This document shows positions 35,027-46,890 of a stretch of DNA of 64,000 nucleotides, piece after piece (the stretch's first letter is position 1; each line of letters begins with the position of its first letter). The stretch spans positions 9,615,501-9,679,500 of the forward strand of contig OX344762.1 of assembly GCA_947034895.1 (NCBI GenBank), written 5' to 3'. A program made the translations under genes and the position numbers. Source of the DNA: Rhytidiadelphus loreus (lineage: Eukaryota > Streptophyta > Bryopsida > Hypnales > Hylocomiaceae). The notes beneath the pieces were generated by a model. It had not been told where the DNA came from. It saw nothing but the letters and a program-made list of their open reading frames with translations, and ran no database searches.

Positions 35027-35088
35027 AGAGGTCCTTAAAGAAACAACGGCGAGAGATTGCGCAACAATTATCCGCTAGGAGTACATGA

Positions 35089-37170
35089 TATAGTCAAGGG
35101 CCAGAAATATTAAAGGCAATGCAAATATTGAGGAGTAGGTCACAGTCATAGCGTGTAGAGTTAGCATCATCGTATCGCATTCATAGTATATACAGATAAC
35201 ATCATGTTCAGGCCTCCATTATACTAAATACATTGCTATTATAATTTTACTTCTGCACATATTGTCTATGTTTGTCTATTAATGTATTTTGTTCTTGTGG
35301 TGGTGGCTTGAAATTCTTATTGCATTCTTAGTTTATGAAGCTCGTAGAACTCCCATTTCATTGGAAAACTCCCATTTTAATGAATATGATGTTAAAAGGA
35401 TAGTTTTGCACAAATGAATTTCATGGCAAGTTGAATATTTTGCATGTTTGAATCAAATTTATGTCTAATAATGCACCCTTTTAAGTCTTGTACTATTATA
35501 AACTATTCTAACCACCTAATTTGAATGAAATTTTTTATTTTTATTTTGATGAGTGAATCATATGTCTTCTATAAATTATAAGAAAACATAGATCTTTTGT
35601 GAAAATTAGAAATTATCATGAATTTTAAAGAAATAGAGAAATTCATATCAAATACAAGGTAAGCTTTAAAATTTTGAAAATTTCACCACAAGTGTATAGT
35701 ATGGTGTAGAACATTAGAGAGTATATTTATATCATAATATAATTAGAAACTCAACAAACCATAGTTATTACATATAATTCATATTGTAGTAAAAGACTCA
35801 GTTGGAGAATTTTCAAAATTCAAATTGGAGTAGGAATTGTATTTTGTAAGCTTCATTTCAATCATTAAATAGGATAAAATCCAAAAAAGATAATTTTTGT
35901 AACTAAAATTTACATCTAAAGCTAGGAATTAGAAGTAGACAAATTCATTAAAAGGTATCTTTTGAGATTCATGGTTTAAGCATCCTCTTTTGTAGAATAA
36001 TCAATAATACTTCAATGAGAAATTTCCACCCTTGTTTGATGCAAACATATTCAATGAATTGACAAAAGAAAATTGAATGAAATCCATTTGTTTTTTAAGA
36101 AGAACAAGTTGCATTTTGTCATTAAGAAATAAAAATAGAATGAAAAACATTTGTTTCCACTAGGAACAAGCTATATTTCATCATTAATCAATCATCTAGT
36201 ACCATGATAGGCTTCACCTAGATTGCATATTGCCAAGTCGGACAATGCTATTTTGCATGCGTAGAGCAGTGAGCAGTGAGCGTATGGTCACGAGCGTAGA
36301 ACGCAAAAAGTTTGATAATTTCTTGAAACGGGCAATAAAGTGAAAGTTTAGGGTTTTTTTAGAAAGAGGAATTCTTAAATTAGTATTAATGATGGACCTA
36401 TGACTGTAGAATATTTTGCAAAATTTTTCTCTATAAAAAGTGTAAGGTGGCCAAATATGTATTTTAAAATCGAGGAAAGATGCAAGTTTCAAGATGAAGG
36501 GTCTATAACCGTGGAGTCTAGGGATACGAATGATTAAAATATATAATTTTTGTGGTTGTGAATGTAAGCACCATGGAAACAAGAAATGGTAGATATTGTG
36601 ATTTGTGAGGGACGAAAGAGATTTCTTTGCAAGAAAGGTGTTCGAGAGAGTTCTAGAGAGGGAAAGAGGGAGTAAGAGAGTTCAAGAGAGGGCTAATTAG
36701 TATAGAGGATTTACATAATTTGAGAGATGGGGGCCCAAGATTAGATTAAAGAAGGTCAAGGCATTAGATAGGGAAAGCAAAGGAAATAAGCGAGGGTTAT
36801 GTAGACGTTTTCTTTGGAGACAGAGATTGGAAGTGGAGAAGTTAAGGGTTAATTGGAGGAACAATTAAGGAGTGGGTTTAGGGTGGGAAAAAGAGACAGA
36901 TATTGAGACCATGAAAATGATGTTGTTTAGTTTAGGAAAAATTCTGCAAATGATAAGGGGGGTTGGTATGAGGTTTTCAGATCTGTTGGAGGGAGACGTA
37001 CTTGGGTTTAGGTTTAAGGTAGAGAATAGGAAGGAGGCGGGGACTAAGGATTGGGGTGAATTAGTGGTAGTTGAACAAAAATTGAGCTATGCAAACAAAA
37101 ATTGGGCAAATGACTTAGGGACCAAGATGACTATGTACAAGCTTTGATGGTGGCCCTTTTAGTCTCACCA
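35089..37170. other. AT-rich intergenic DNA with dispersed repeat copies
   Basis: 35450-35800 resembles 54060-54420 (AATCAATAAACCATGGTTA-type and TCAAATACAA stretches). 36220-36310 matches 47550-47640 in reverse (TTGCCAAGTC..CTATTTTGC..GTGAGCG..CGCAAAAAGT). 36590-36720 is purine-rich (GAGAG). No gene is supported. Confidence 0.55.
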
Positions 37171-40100
37171 TCATTTTCGTATTAGTAAAAAATAATGTCT
37201 TAATATTACGAACAATAAATACGCTCCATAATACTTTAGGAGCAGAATCTGAAGAACTCTTTTAATCTCATTCCAGTTGAAACTAGGAGTGTGAATGAAG
37301 ATATCAACCTCCGGATCTAGGCTACAGATTATGTTGAAGATGAAGTAGATGTGCTTACAATACGTCCATGCACTGCGCTTGCCAAGTGACTTGTTAAACA
37401 TATCCTTGAAAGATTGGCAGTCACAGTTCGGGAATTGGCCAATCATCAACAAGTACTTAGAAAGCTTAGATATGCTTCTAGACTCAAAAGTCACAATGCA
37501 ACCCAAAGTTGGAGGAGGTACCATCAGAATTGAACAGATCTTTCCAACAACTGATAGAGCAGAGGCATAGCTATTATGATGTTTGGTAATCGGAGTAGAA
37601 GGATTTCTTCTAATATTCTTACCATACCTCTTTGTGGGGTGATCCACAGGGTTAGGGGGTGGAGGATAATCGTCCAGATTCACGGATATTCCATCATTGA
37701 AGAGTTGTCGTGGAGACAATTGGACGCGCTCGACAAGAGAGAACCCGGCATTTTCTAGAGAGAGAATCTCTTTTCTACTTAAGTTTGTGCCCATAATAAC
37801 AGGCCAAACATCCGGGATAGGCGGTTTGGAAACCACCCATTTTCGACTAGTGCCCTCCACACAGCGATGTCATCATTGCAGAAGAAAAAACGCATTCTCT
37901 CCAATCTAGTCTTCTTATAATTGTTCATGAGATCAGTATAAGTAGGGACAGCTGTACTGCGATTGTCTTGCACAATCCTGGCCACACACTTCTTCTTCGT
38001 CTTGACTTGCAGTGCAAAACAAGCTTTAGCAGATGTCTTTGGCAGCCTTGCAATATGCCACTAGTGTTCATCGCAGACAGTTTCTTGAACAAATTTGACG
38101 TGGTGCACCTTAGTAGAAGTTGTAGGTGTCTTGGGAGGAAGATCTTCCGATTCTTCTGGCACATGATCAGGTTCGGATGGCAAATCTTCTACAGTAAGGT
38201 CAACTATCTTTGGATCAATTTGACGAGCCCTAACACATGGGCGAGATATGCTTATCTTGTTTGGACGGTGCGAATCAAATTCTGAACCTAGTGGAAGATC
38301 TGCTTTCTATTTGGTGGAAACAAATACTTCTTCACCCTCGAGGTGAGGTTGGCGTGTGCAAAAGTCGTCAGCACCTGGCATGTCGGCGACGGAGGCGTGA
38401 AGGACCTTAGCATTCCAGAGCGTTGAGCGATGCAATGTGCAATACACAGTCGGAGTTCTTCCTTGCCAAGACCTGTCCCTGCTTTCTTACCTTTGAGGAA
38501 TTGGTAGTAGGGTACCACCTGCATAAACCCCGGACCATGTCATCCACAGCGGCAACATACAGGTCATTCTCCTTTTTGCCAGATTGCTGCAGCCACTTGC
38601 CCACTTGTTGTGAACAGACTCCGCCAAATTACAAGATGGCATCTCAGCCAATTCAACTTCCAAAAGATTCTGCGAGGCAGCATTTAAAGTTAGATGTTTG
38701 AATGAATAGCCAAAGAAAAAGGATTAAAGTAGGTCTCAAATAGCTACCTCAACAGGCATCCATGAAGGAGAGACCACCAATGTCGGCTCTCTCTCATCAT
38801 TGGCTTTAGGTAGGGTTAGGGTGTTAAAGAGAGGTGCCGCTGATATTGGCTACGCATCAAGAGCAAGGCCAATATCGGCACCGTACTACTGGACAGGCGA
38901 AATCAAGAATTTTGAACAAACAATAAGCGTTGTCAATATTGGTTGTGGTTTAGAAAATAGAACTTCTAATTGTTGTAATGTGATTATAAAACTTACCAGC
39001 TCCATGAACCCACCCCATTGATGGTATCTAAAGTGCCAAAAAGCTAGCCATAGGTCCAATCTTGGTAGCGCCTCTTTAGTGGCTGCTCCAGAAGATAACC
39101 AGCATGCCCGAATTGCTAAGTATTTGCTTTGCGCCTCTTCTAAGGAGGTGGAATTCTTGTATTGTTTGTAGAGTCGTCGATGTTGCTCCTAAAGGTCCGC
39201 CCTGATATCTGCCTTGGTGTGTTTCTCTAAGGATTGCGACCAGTGAAATAGGCAAGTTCGCTCCCGATTTACCATAGGCAAAGATGGATCGCCACTCCCA
39301 TAGACGATACGCATTGCATTCCAATTTGCTTAGGCGCTGTCGGCCATAAATCCTTTAAAATTTGGATTGGAAATACCACGCCTGCTGGAAACCGCATTCA
39401 AATTTTTCCAGAATACCTGTTGTGCTGCTACATCCTTGAATTGCATATCGCAAACAGCGATAGTCATGACACGGCAGTAAGTAGAATCGTACACGTGGCA
39501 GGCCATAGTGGTCCAAGACTTGACGCGTTTGATATGGTCAAACATCATCCAAGCATCTTCCAAGTCTCCACCTGGTTGCATGCGCTTAACCAAGTCTACC
39601 CCGCTCCCGGGTCCCAGCTCCGCCATCTTGAAAATGAAGACTTTGTCAGACTCAGCACCTTGTCCAGGGAAATGGTTTTCATGGACGAAGGCCCACGTAC
39701 TAGAGCCCCGCAGCCTAGTGATGCTGTCCATTACCCCAAAACGACGTAGATATCGAAATGTAGTAACCTCATTACAAATACTAGGTGATGACATTTGCTT
39801 GAACTTGTCCAAAACGGGAACAAGTTCGTCCACTGCCAACATCTTATGGGGAATATCTTCTGCGCATAAAAGGAATTCGCCGAGGTACTCCTTACTCGCC
39901 TCAAGGACAATGGCAGAATTAGTCGCCGACAGAGTCCATTCTACCTGCTCGCCAATAAGAAATCGGAGTTTTGCGGAAGAGTCTCTATAATTTCCCTTCT
40001 TCACTGGATGGCTATGGATTCCGAGATGCACGCAAGCTCGGGTCATCAAATTGGAGCCATGTACGTAGTAGATCCTAGCAAAACAACTTCCAATGTATGT

Positions 40101-41114
40101 CGGCGGAACTTGACAGATTGAGCATGCAACTGTAGATTGCAATGGAGGATCAGAGTGTGGAACAAAGGGGAACGAGGCGGTACCATTCTACTCAGTCTCA
40201 TTCAACAGTGACAGTCGGTGCCGTCGGTCTAAATATTCACATGAATTGTTTGTGCACCTGAGGTGCCCCAAACAAGCCGAAGTTCGGAAAGTAAGGTGAG
40301 AGTCAGACTAGATGTGCATCATCATTGTTCACTGTTCGGGTCCATGCATGTTCATCATCTTTTTTATCCATTCCATGCAACCGTCCAACCTTGTTTGATG
40401 ATGGGTACTTTCCCATAGGTGGAAGTTCAAATATGACATCTCCATCAAACTTTGGAGGTAGAAAATCTACCTTCTTTATTGGAATGGAAGTGTAATCTAA
40501 TTTACTGAGTATTGACTTCGCACCTCAGCAGAAGTTCAGATTGCGGAGGCATTGCACAATACTATCAACGGGGGAAAGTGGGGTTTCACATGCATCGATT
40601 CTGCACGATGTAAAATCGGGGCGTTATGAACAACATGTGGAGATTCTAAATTGGGGCGACAACTAGCAAGTTTTGGTAGAATGCACTCACTATCCAAATC
40701 GTCACTAAAAACTAGAACAAGGATCTCTGGGGGCTCTAGTTTGACCTTCTGGAGCAGAGGGGTGACATCAGTAGCTGTGGTAGAACAACCAGGAGTTAAA
40801 GTGTTAGAACCAATAACTAGTGGAAGGTCCATCACTCCATACACTCGATAATTTTCAGGCGTCAACAACCACACCTGACTACTAGCACGAGTAGTTGACA
40901 ACTAAGCAACAGTATGTGATACCACATTAGAGATTGGATCAACAACATCCATGTCCACATGCAAACTCCCCTCAAGAATATTGAACCGTGAAGCTAAACG
41001 GCTACCACTAACTATCGAGTAACCCTCTTCCTCCACAATGAAAGAAATCGGAATAGTTTGCCCCTCTCCCCTAGTGAAAACAGTGACTAAGCCGCCATCA
41101 TGCAAGGCAACCAT
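37171..41114 (-). pseudogene. Mutator-like (MULE) transposase pseudogene
   Basis: Reads right to left from ATG at 41114. The N-terminal part (41114-40536) is unfamiliar. A zinc-binding FLYWCH/FAR1-like part lies at 40250-40090 (CTNNSC then ACSICQ). The MULE core spans 40142-39000, with HVYDSTYCRVMTIAVCDMQ and GFMADSA..ANWNAMR as the two Asp blocks, and CLFHWSQSLEKH. An intron lies at about 38998-38666. The C-terminal part has ESVHNKW and, at 37450-37340, a SWIM-type C-x-C..C-x-H finger (FPNCDC..YCKHIYF). Stops: TAG 40902-40904, TAG 40188-40190, TAA 39330-39332, TAG 39189-39191; frame changes near 38500 and 37850. It cannot encode a working transposase. The intron holds a GC-rich GCCAATATCGGC-type block (38777-38900), probably another insertion. 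Confidence 0.85.
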
Positions 41115-43200
41115 CGAACTAGTTGAAAAGATAGATAAAGCGATTTCAAGGCTAAAGAGGAAGTGGGCGGGAGTAGAGAGGCACTTAGAACTTCAGAAAC
41201 TCATTGCTATTTAAGATGTTGTAATTGATTTAAACATGGTAAAATAGGTAGTAAGTTAATAGGGTGGATTGTGATCTGGTATACGAGTTGAGTTTAAAAG
41301 AGCAGAGCAGCTGTAATTTGTAATAAATTAGTAACCACTTTGACAGATTATAATTAGGTGCTAGTCTCTAGAGTAGAGTGGAGGCTGATGAGTTAGCCGT
41401 TGTTTGTTCAAAATTATTCTTTTCATATTAGATACTAGCGGTTGGTGCTTGCTATGCTACACATTGATTATTAGAATTTTATTAGAATTTTTATATATTA
41501 GATAAAATGCAGAACAAAAATTTCAATAAATCTTCAAATATAAATTACTAAAATCTTTGTATAATTTTGTTTATAAGTAAGCATATATTGAAATGAACAA
41601 TAGAAATTTATTGAATGATGAATGAAATATATACTTCAATGGTGAATATTGTAAAAGATACACATTTATTGTAATGCATTCAATAAATTACTCAATTGTT
41701 ACGAACAATGGCAACCCAAAAACTTGGTGAATTGAAAAGAAAAACTCGTAAATTTCAAAAACTTCATGAACAACTTAATTGTTGTGAAATCCAAAATTGC
41801 TTCAATTGAATAAATTTCTCAAATCATTTGGTAGTAGCAGTAGAATTTTGAAATCATAAAAGCTGTAAAAGTGATATTATAGAGGTGATTGCAAACTACT
41901 ACTCTATTTCTGTAATATAACATTGTGTGAAAATATTATTTTTATGTATGCATGATTGAAATATTTTTACAAAATATTAAAATTAATTATTTCAAAGACT
42001 TATTGAAATCATTATCATGCATTCTATTCAAATATATCAAAATTTTACTAATATGTGATACAATGAATGCGTAGCATAGGCTGCATAGCAAGCATGAGCT
42101 CCTATTATTAATGGTAGCATTTATGATATTACAGAGAGAGTTATGATTTTAGTAGTATGATGAACTGATGATCGACGTGTCTATCAAAGTGGTTAACATA
42201 CAAGATTCAAAGTGAATATTGGGAGACAGAGTATGCAAAAGTACAAAGCTTAAATTGGTTTCAATTAAAGCAATGGCGGCAATGCAAAATGAAATTGAGT
42301 TTGTTAGTCTAAATGAAGTCTTCAATTATTTGGTTTAGCATTAATATAATGAGATCATATCAGTACAAATGGAGGATTCGGATGGAATTAATACCTAGCA
42401 CCAAGGCACTTACCTAATTGTGGAATGATGAAATTTAATATTCTAGAATAGAACATATATGGATGAAGGTAACGAGGCACCCGTTTGTAGAGATTGACCA
42501 GGAATCACACAGTAGAAGTATGCCAAAGGGAAATAAAAAAGCTCTTTACTTTACAAATCCAAAGCAATTGAAGAGGTCGAGGCAGATGAGGGAGTTGAGA
42601 TCCAACACAATGAGATTAGACGCAGGAGAGACGGCCAGAATATTGCAGTTCCTAGATATTGATTGTGTGGGTAAACAAATGCAACGGGATAATTCTATAG
42701 CCTTACAATTAGAGGTGTCGTTCATATTTGTGAGGCCGAGACTTGTATCTTCACTGTAATTTAGAAAGTGCGTTTGGGTGGGTCTCCGCCAACCGTCGGC
42801 CCTAATCGGCAATAGTCAAATTTTGTCGAAGTGACATTGTGGGCAATCTTTTGTTTTTGTTTTCCTTTGAGGCATTGATGTGGGATTGTGGATATCGAGG
42901 CATATAGAGTGTCTTCGGGCGGTTTTAGGGTTTATCTTGTCATGTTCGCATTTAAAAAAATTTGCACATGTATGAGCTGCGTTAGATAGCTTGAGGTGTT
43001 GGGGTTTTGTTGAAACGCCCAGTCGCCCATTTGACTCAAAGAATTCGGCGTGTACAGGAGGCGACCCTTCGAACCGGAGCAGACACGAGGAAGGATTTGC
43101 GGAAACACCAGCAGCAATGGCAGGTACATTGTGACAGGCCTTTTAGAGTAGTCAATGACTGATTGTGTTTTGCGTAGCGTAAATTAGGTGTTTTGTTAAG
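41115..43200. other. AT-rich intergenic DNA, possible small element
   Basis: GCTTGCTATGCTAC at about 41452 and its inverse GTAGCATAGGCTGCATAGCAAGC at about 42070 could be ends of a 0.65-kb inverted-repeat element. The short plus ORF at 42463-42759 is basic and unfamiliar and was not accepted as a gene. Nothing else is recognised. Confidence 0.4.
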
Positions 43201-43283
43201 ATTAATTTCGGACAAGAACAGGATTTAGGGTGGTTTCCGGTCTCCCCAAAGCAACGCCAACGTCGGCGTTGCTTTTGGGAGCC

Positions 43284-44128
43284 GGCAGTTGCTGGAGAGA
43301 GCGCCTCCAAAAAGATGAAGCCGACATCGGCCATGGTTTTGGAGGGCTGCTTGAGGAACAACAAGCGTGCCCCAAAAAACGACGCCAATGTCGGTTGGGC
43401 TTTTGGAGCGCCGCTGGCCGTTCAAACAGCAACCCTACAAAGGCGTCGCCAATGTCAGACGTCATGCTAATAAAATGCGATCCCAAAGCCATGACGTCGT
43501 TTCGGAGATGGGGTCGCACCGCAGCCAAAGGCTTCATCCTGCAGAGTGGAATGTTTAATTTGGACTTGTTCCTTGGCTTAAAACGAAGCTGATCAAGCAC
43601 CACATTTGTATTCACGGACTCTTTTGCAATTTGGGCATCCATCTCATTTCCCAATTCTTCCGGAGACATCTCTGTTGTACTATCATAATCCAAATCCATG
43701 GGCCGGCCAACATTGCTATCATGCTCTTCTTCAACACCTTTGTCAAGTTCACCAACAACAAAAGAACTCCGATCAATGTCAAGTTCACCAACATCAAAAC
43801 AACTCTAGTCAATGCCAGCAAATGGAGGACAACATCAAAAACGGCACCAAAATGGGAAATTTAGAAACCTGATTTGGCAATTTCCGGCTGTGAAGACTCC
43901 TGCTCCTCCGCTTCTGCGTCACTTTGATGGACAGTATCTTCTATTGCATCACCTAAACCAGATGCTCAGAGTTAGGGCAAAAATAATTTGTTGTAAAATG
44001 CCGGCAGTTGCTGGAGAGAGCGCCCCCCAAAAGATGAAGCCGACATCGGCCATGGTTTTGGAGGGCTGCTTGAGGAACAACAAGCGCGCCCAAAAAAACG
44101 ACGCCGATGTCAGCTGGGCATTCGGAGC
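43284..44128. repeat. Direct duplication of a 125-bp GC-rich block
   Basis: 43284-43409 and 44003-44128 share CCGGCAGTTGCTGGAGAGAG, AAGCCGACATCGGCCATGG and GAGGAACAACAAGCG with few differences. Between them are ORFs on both strands (for example 43202-43699 minus), which differ from each other and look like chance reading of the block. Confidence 0.88.
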
Positions 44129-44133
44129 GCCGC

Positions 44134-44314
44134 TGCATTGACTGGCTGCAAACTTTGGAGGCCAATAAGTTTTGGAGAAATTGTCCAAATTGGGAATGTG
44201 AGATGTTTTTCGGCATCTACAGTTTCTGTAGATGCCGAAAAACATCTCACATTCCCAATTTGGACAATTTCTCCAAAACTTATTGGCCTCCAAAGTTTGC
44301 AGGCAGTCAATGCA
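44134..44314. repeat. Near-perfect inverted repeat, 89-bp arms, 3-base loop
   Basis: Arms 44134-44222 and 44226-44314 differ at one position (GGCTGC against GCCTGC) and are separated by TTT. The outer ends read TGCATTGACT. A transcript would form an almost perfect 89-pair hairpin. It sits between the duplicated GC-rich block and the methyltransferase-like remnant. There are no clear target duplications. Confidence 0.93.
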
Positions 44315-44370
44315 AATTCGTCCAGTTCGTCCGTGAACAGTAAGATTCTGTCCGATATGAAAACCCTGAT

Positions 44371-44882
44371 TTAGGTAATACTTTGCAAGCATGTAAGGCA
44401 ATTGGCTGCCACATTGTTGCCCTTGAGGAAGACACCGAAGTCTTTGATGTGAAGTTGAAGCCGTATCTGACTCTGCCTCCTCAGCCAATTTTGGCTACAT
44501 CTGTGTCTGTGTTGCCTGCAATTGATATTGACCCTCCAATCCGCTTTGTGAAGAAGAAGAACCGATTGAGTAAGTGACTTAACTTTGGATTTCTTTCATT
44601 TTGCCAATTGAACTCTGCTTGTCAATGCTTACATAATCATACTAATTGTATTTCTGATTTTTCAGACTGAGGGCAATGATTGTCTCACCAGTGAAAGACT
44701 ACGTGATGGTTCCATAGGACGTTGAAGTTGCAGATCTTCAAGCGGCCGCATCCTCCCCAAGTTCGGCATCATCATGGCGGCAAATTGATCCCCAAGTTCG
44801 TAGATTCATTGACAATGAGGTTGTTGTTCAGATGCATTATCTCTCATCATTGTCTAATAGTTCTAGTGATTGGAGCATATGA
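44371..44882 (+). pseudogene. Fragment resembling C-terminal end of a DNA-methylase-like protein
   Basis: From 44371 the plus strand encodes PDLGNTLQACKAIG then CHIVALEED and VFDVKLKPYL, the pattern (G-T/N-x-x-x-A-C-x-x-x-G-R-x-x-x-x-x-E) of the last Rossmann strands of N4/N6 DNA-methylase-fold proteins. A donor-like GTAAGT at 44571 and a TTTTTCAG acceptor near 44665 suggest an intron. After it AMIVSPVKDYVMVP, a TAG at 44716-44718, and DVEVADLQAAASS to a TGA at 44880-44882 read on. The upstream catalytic part is missing, replaced by the hairpin and duplicated block, so this is a 3' remnant. The methylase reading rests on one motif. Confidence 0.45.
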
Positions 44883-44997
44883 ATTTTGAGATTTCATATA
44901 TGTTTGTGAATTTTGGATAATTACATCATTGAATCTAATGATAATTTTCAATGGTTTTCTTCTTCCTTCCACTCTTTCATTCTATTCTTTGTATTAA

Positions 44998-46886
44998 CCC
45001 CTTCATCCCTCAACACCCAAGGGGCCTAAAAATGGCCTCTCTGAGTTTCAAGTCCAATTCAAAGTGCTGTAACTTTTGCATCCAATGTCCAAATTCAATG
45101 AAAGTTGTTGGAAAATTTGCGCTCTCTTTTCTAGTTTGTGTGGTAAAATTTTCAGATCAATCCAAGATGTATTGATTTTTTGTAAGCCAATCGAAATTCA
45201 GACGTTCAAGTTGAGTTCACCAAACTGCTAATGATGGCTGAAACTTCGGGGACTTGTATCTCATTCATCCAATGTTTGTTTTAAAAAAAAAAAATTGTGT
45301 TATGTTTCCCTTTAAATCTAGTTATTGTGGAAAAAATTTCATGTCAATCCAAGTTGTTTTGAAGGTTTGGGAGCAATTCGAAGTTCAAAATCCCGACATT
45401 TTTGGACTACAGCAAACTTCCGCAGCTTGTTTCTTCTTCATATAGTGTCCGTTTGCAATATAAGTTTTTGGAAAAGTTGCGCATACTAGTCTAGTTTGTG
45501 TAGCTAAAATTTCATTTTAATCCATAAAGTTATGAGTGACTGAGAAGCATTTTAGTAGAAGGAGGTTCAACTTTAGATGTGTTTTCTTGCAACTTTTCTT
45601 GCTATTTTTTGGCATTTGACAGCCATTATGCAGACACAATGAGTCAATTCAATGATGCTTTTTTTTCACCAATGTGTTTGAATGTTGATTTTGAATCACT
45701 TTGTAGTTTAATTTTTTTTCATTTGAGGAGGTCTAGAAATCAAATTTCACCTCCAAATGTGTTTCTAGGAAAATTTCAGCATCTTTTTTTTACACTAAAA
45801 CATTATAATCTTGCAATCTACACAATCAAATGACTTCAAATTTGATTTACGCCATCTACAACATGTACACTACAAGATTGTACGGTTGAGATTTTTATAC
45901 CTTACTAACATTTTGAATTGTATCACTCCAAAAGCAATGATGTTTTTAAATCCAAAAAGGCCTTGGGCCTTGAAGGGTGAAGCCCCGAGGCCTTTTCTCC
46001 ATGAAAACACTCAAAACTGCCACTTCTATTGCAAAGAGCAAAAAACTATAAAAATTGTTTTTTTCTGTATATATAACCGTAGGATCTTATACTAGACTAG
46101 TATGAGAATGTACACAAGAAATTTCAGAAACTTTGATGAAATAGATTGCAAGATATTTGCATTGAAAGTGAAGAAAACAAGTTTTTTCGCACCTTGCTTG
46201 ACTAGATTTTTGGGCTTTGAACCTATTTAACTTAAATCTTTTGTATTGTTGATTTTGATTTTCTAAGTTTATATGTTGAAAACTTCAATTGGAAATCTAG
46301 GAAAAAAAATTCAAGAAAAAAACACTAAATTTTTATTCATTAAAAAATTATTAAATAGAAGTAGGTTTAAGATTGAAGGAATAACTAAATTGATAATAGC
46401 TCTAAAACAAAATTGAAATACCATAATTCCAATAGTGAGATTGTTCTAGAAAGCAAATTCAACCTTGACTAGCTATTTTTTTCCGAAAATTTTAAAATTT
46501 GCATTCAAAAATGAATCCTAAAAGTTATTTTTTCAAGAAGATGCTTAGATTGCCCAAAAAATTGAGATTGTCCATAACTTTTTCATTATTAGTCCAAATA
46601 GAATGAATCAAAGCTTCAAATGTAGACAAAAAGACATAGATTTGGGAAAAAATATTTAAGAAATTTATTTTGACTTTTTGTGATTTTTTTATGCTGCCTG
46701 CCGAATTCTATTTTTGGCATAACTTTTTCTCCTGGGCACCAATTGAAATAAAAATTATATATCCACAAATCTCTCGCAGAACTGTACAACCTCAAAAAAA
46801 CCCAAAAAAATTCTCTACAAATTGAGGTCACAGGAACCTACCCGGCCCCAAATTGTCCCCTAACGGGACAAACGAGCCTTTAGGGG
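44998..46886 (+). mobile_element. TTAA-flanked repeat element (copy B), 1.9 kb, perhaps composite
   Basis: Begins TTAA then CCCCTTCATCC and ends CCTTTAGGGG then TTAA (46887-46890). The first kilobase matches copy A (8362-9321, reversed) and copy C (62008). The part 46330-46886 matches 3871-4440 reversed, and 45990-46210 matches 57290-57530 reversed. A junction near 45985 (GAAGGGTGAA) may be a decayed internal end, meaning two elements side by side. No transposase ORF. Confidence 0.62.
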
Positions 46887-46890
46887 TTAA

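Larger units (their letters stand above)
32547..35088 (+). pseudogene. Unknown coding exons disrupted by two CACTA-type insertions
   Basis: Exon 32547-32810 (acceptor GCCCAG, donor GAG|GTGTGT) encodes ELRNAMAPVIRHVMYSEAIA onward, with a basic middle. Exon 33073-33376 follows in phase 0. The intron between them holds a 152-bp CACTA MITE. The second exon contains a 96-bp in-frame tandem duplication, then is broken at 33376 by a 1,650-bp CACTA-like element. Beyond it, from 35030, the frame resumes for about 19 codons of a basic tail and stops at 35088. I do not recognise the protein. The first exon and start are not found; it may be an extra 3' part of the ParB/FCP1-like gene. Confidence 0.55.

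Noticed and set aside
36214..36582. Minus-strand 122-codon ORF
   Set aside because: It overlaps a dispersed repeat with no known motif or splice context.
42463..42759. Basic 98-codon plus ORF
   Set aside because: No motif, no splice partner and AT-rich repeat surroundings; support is too weak.
43202..43699. Minus-strand 165-codon ORF starting MDLDYDSTTE as a gene
   Set aside because: It crosses the duplicated GC block, has no recognised motif, and several frames are equally open there.
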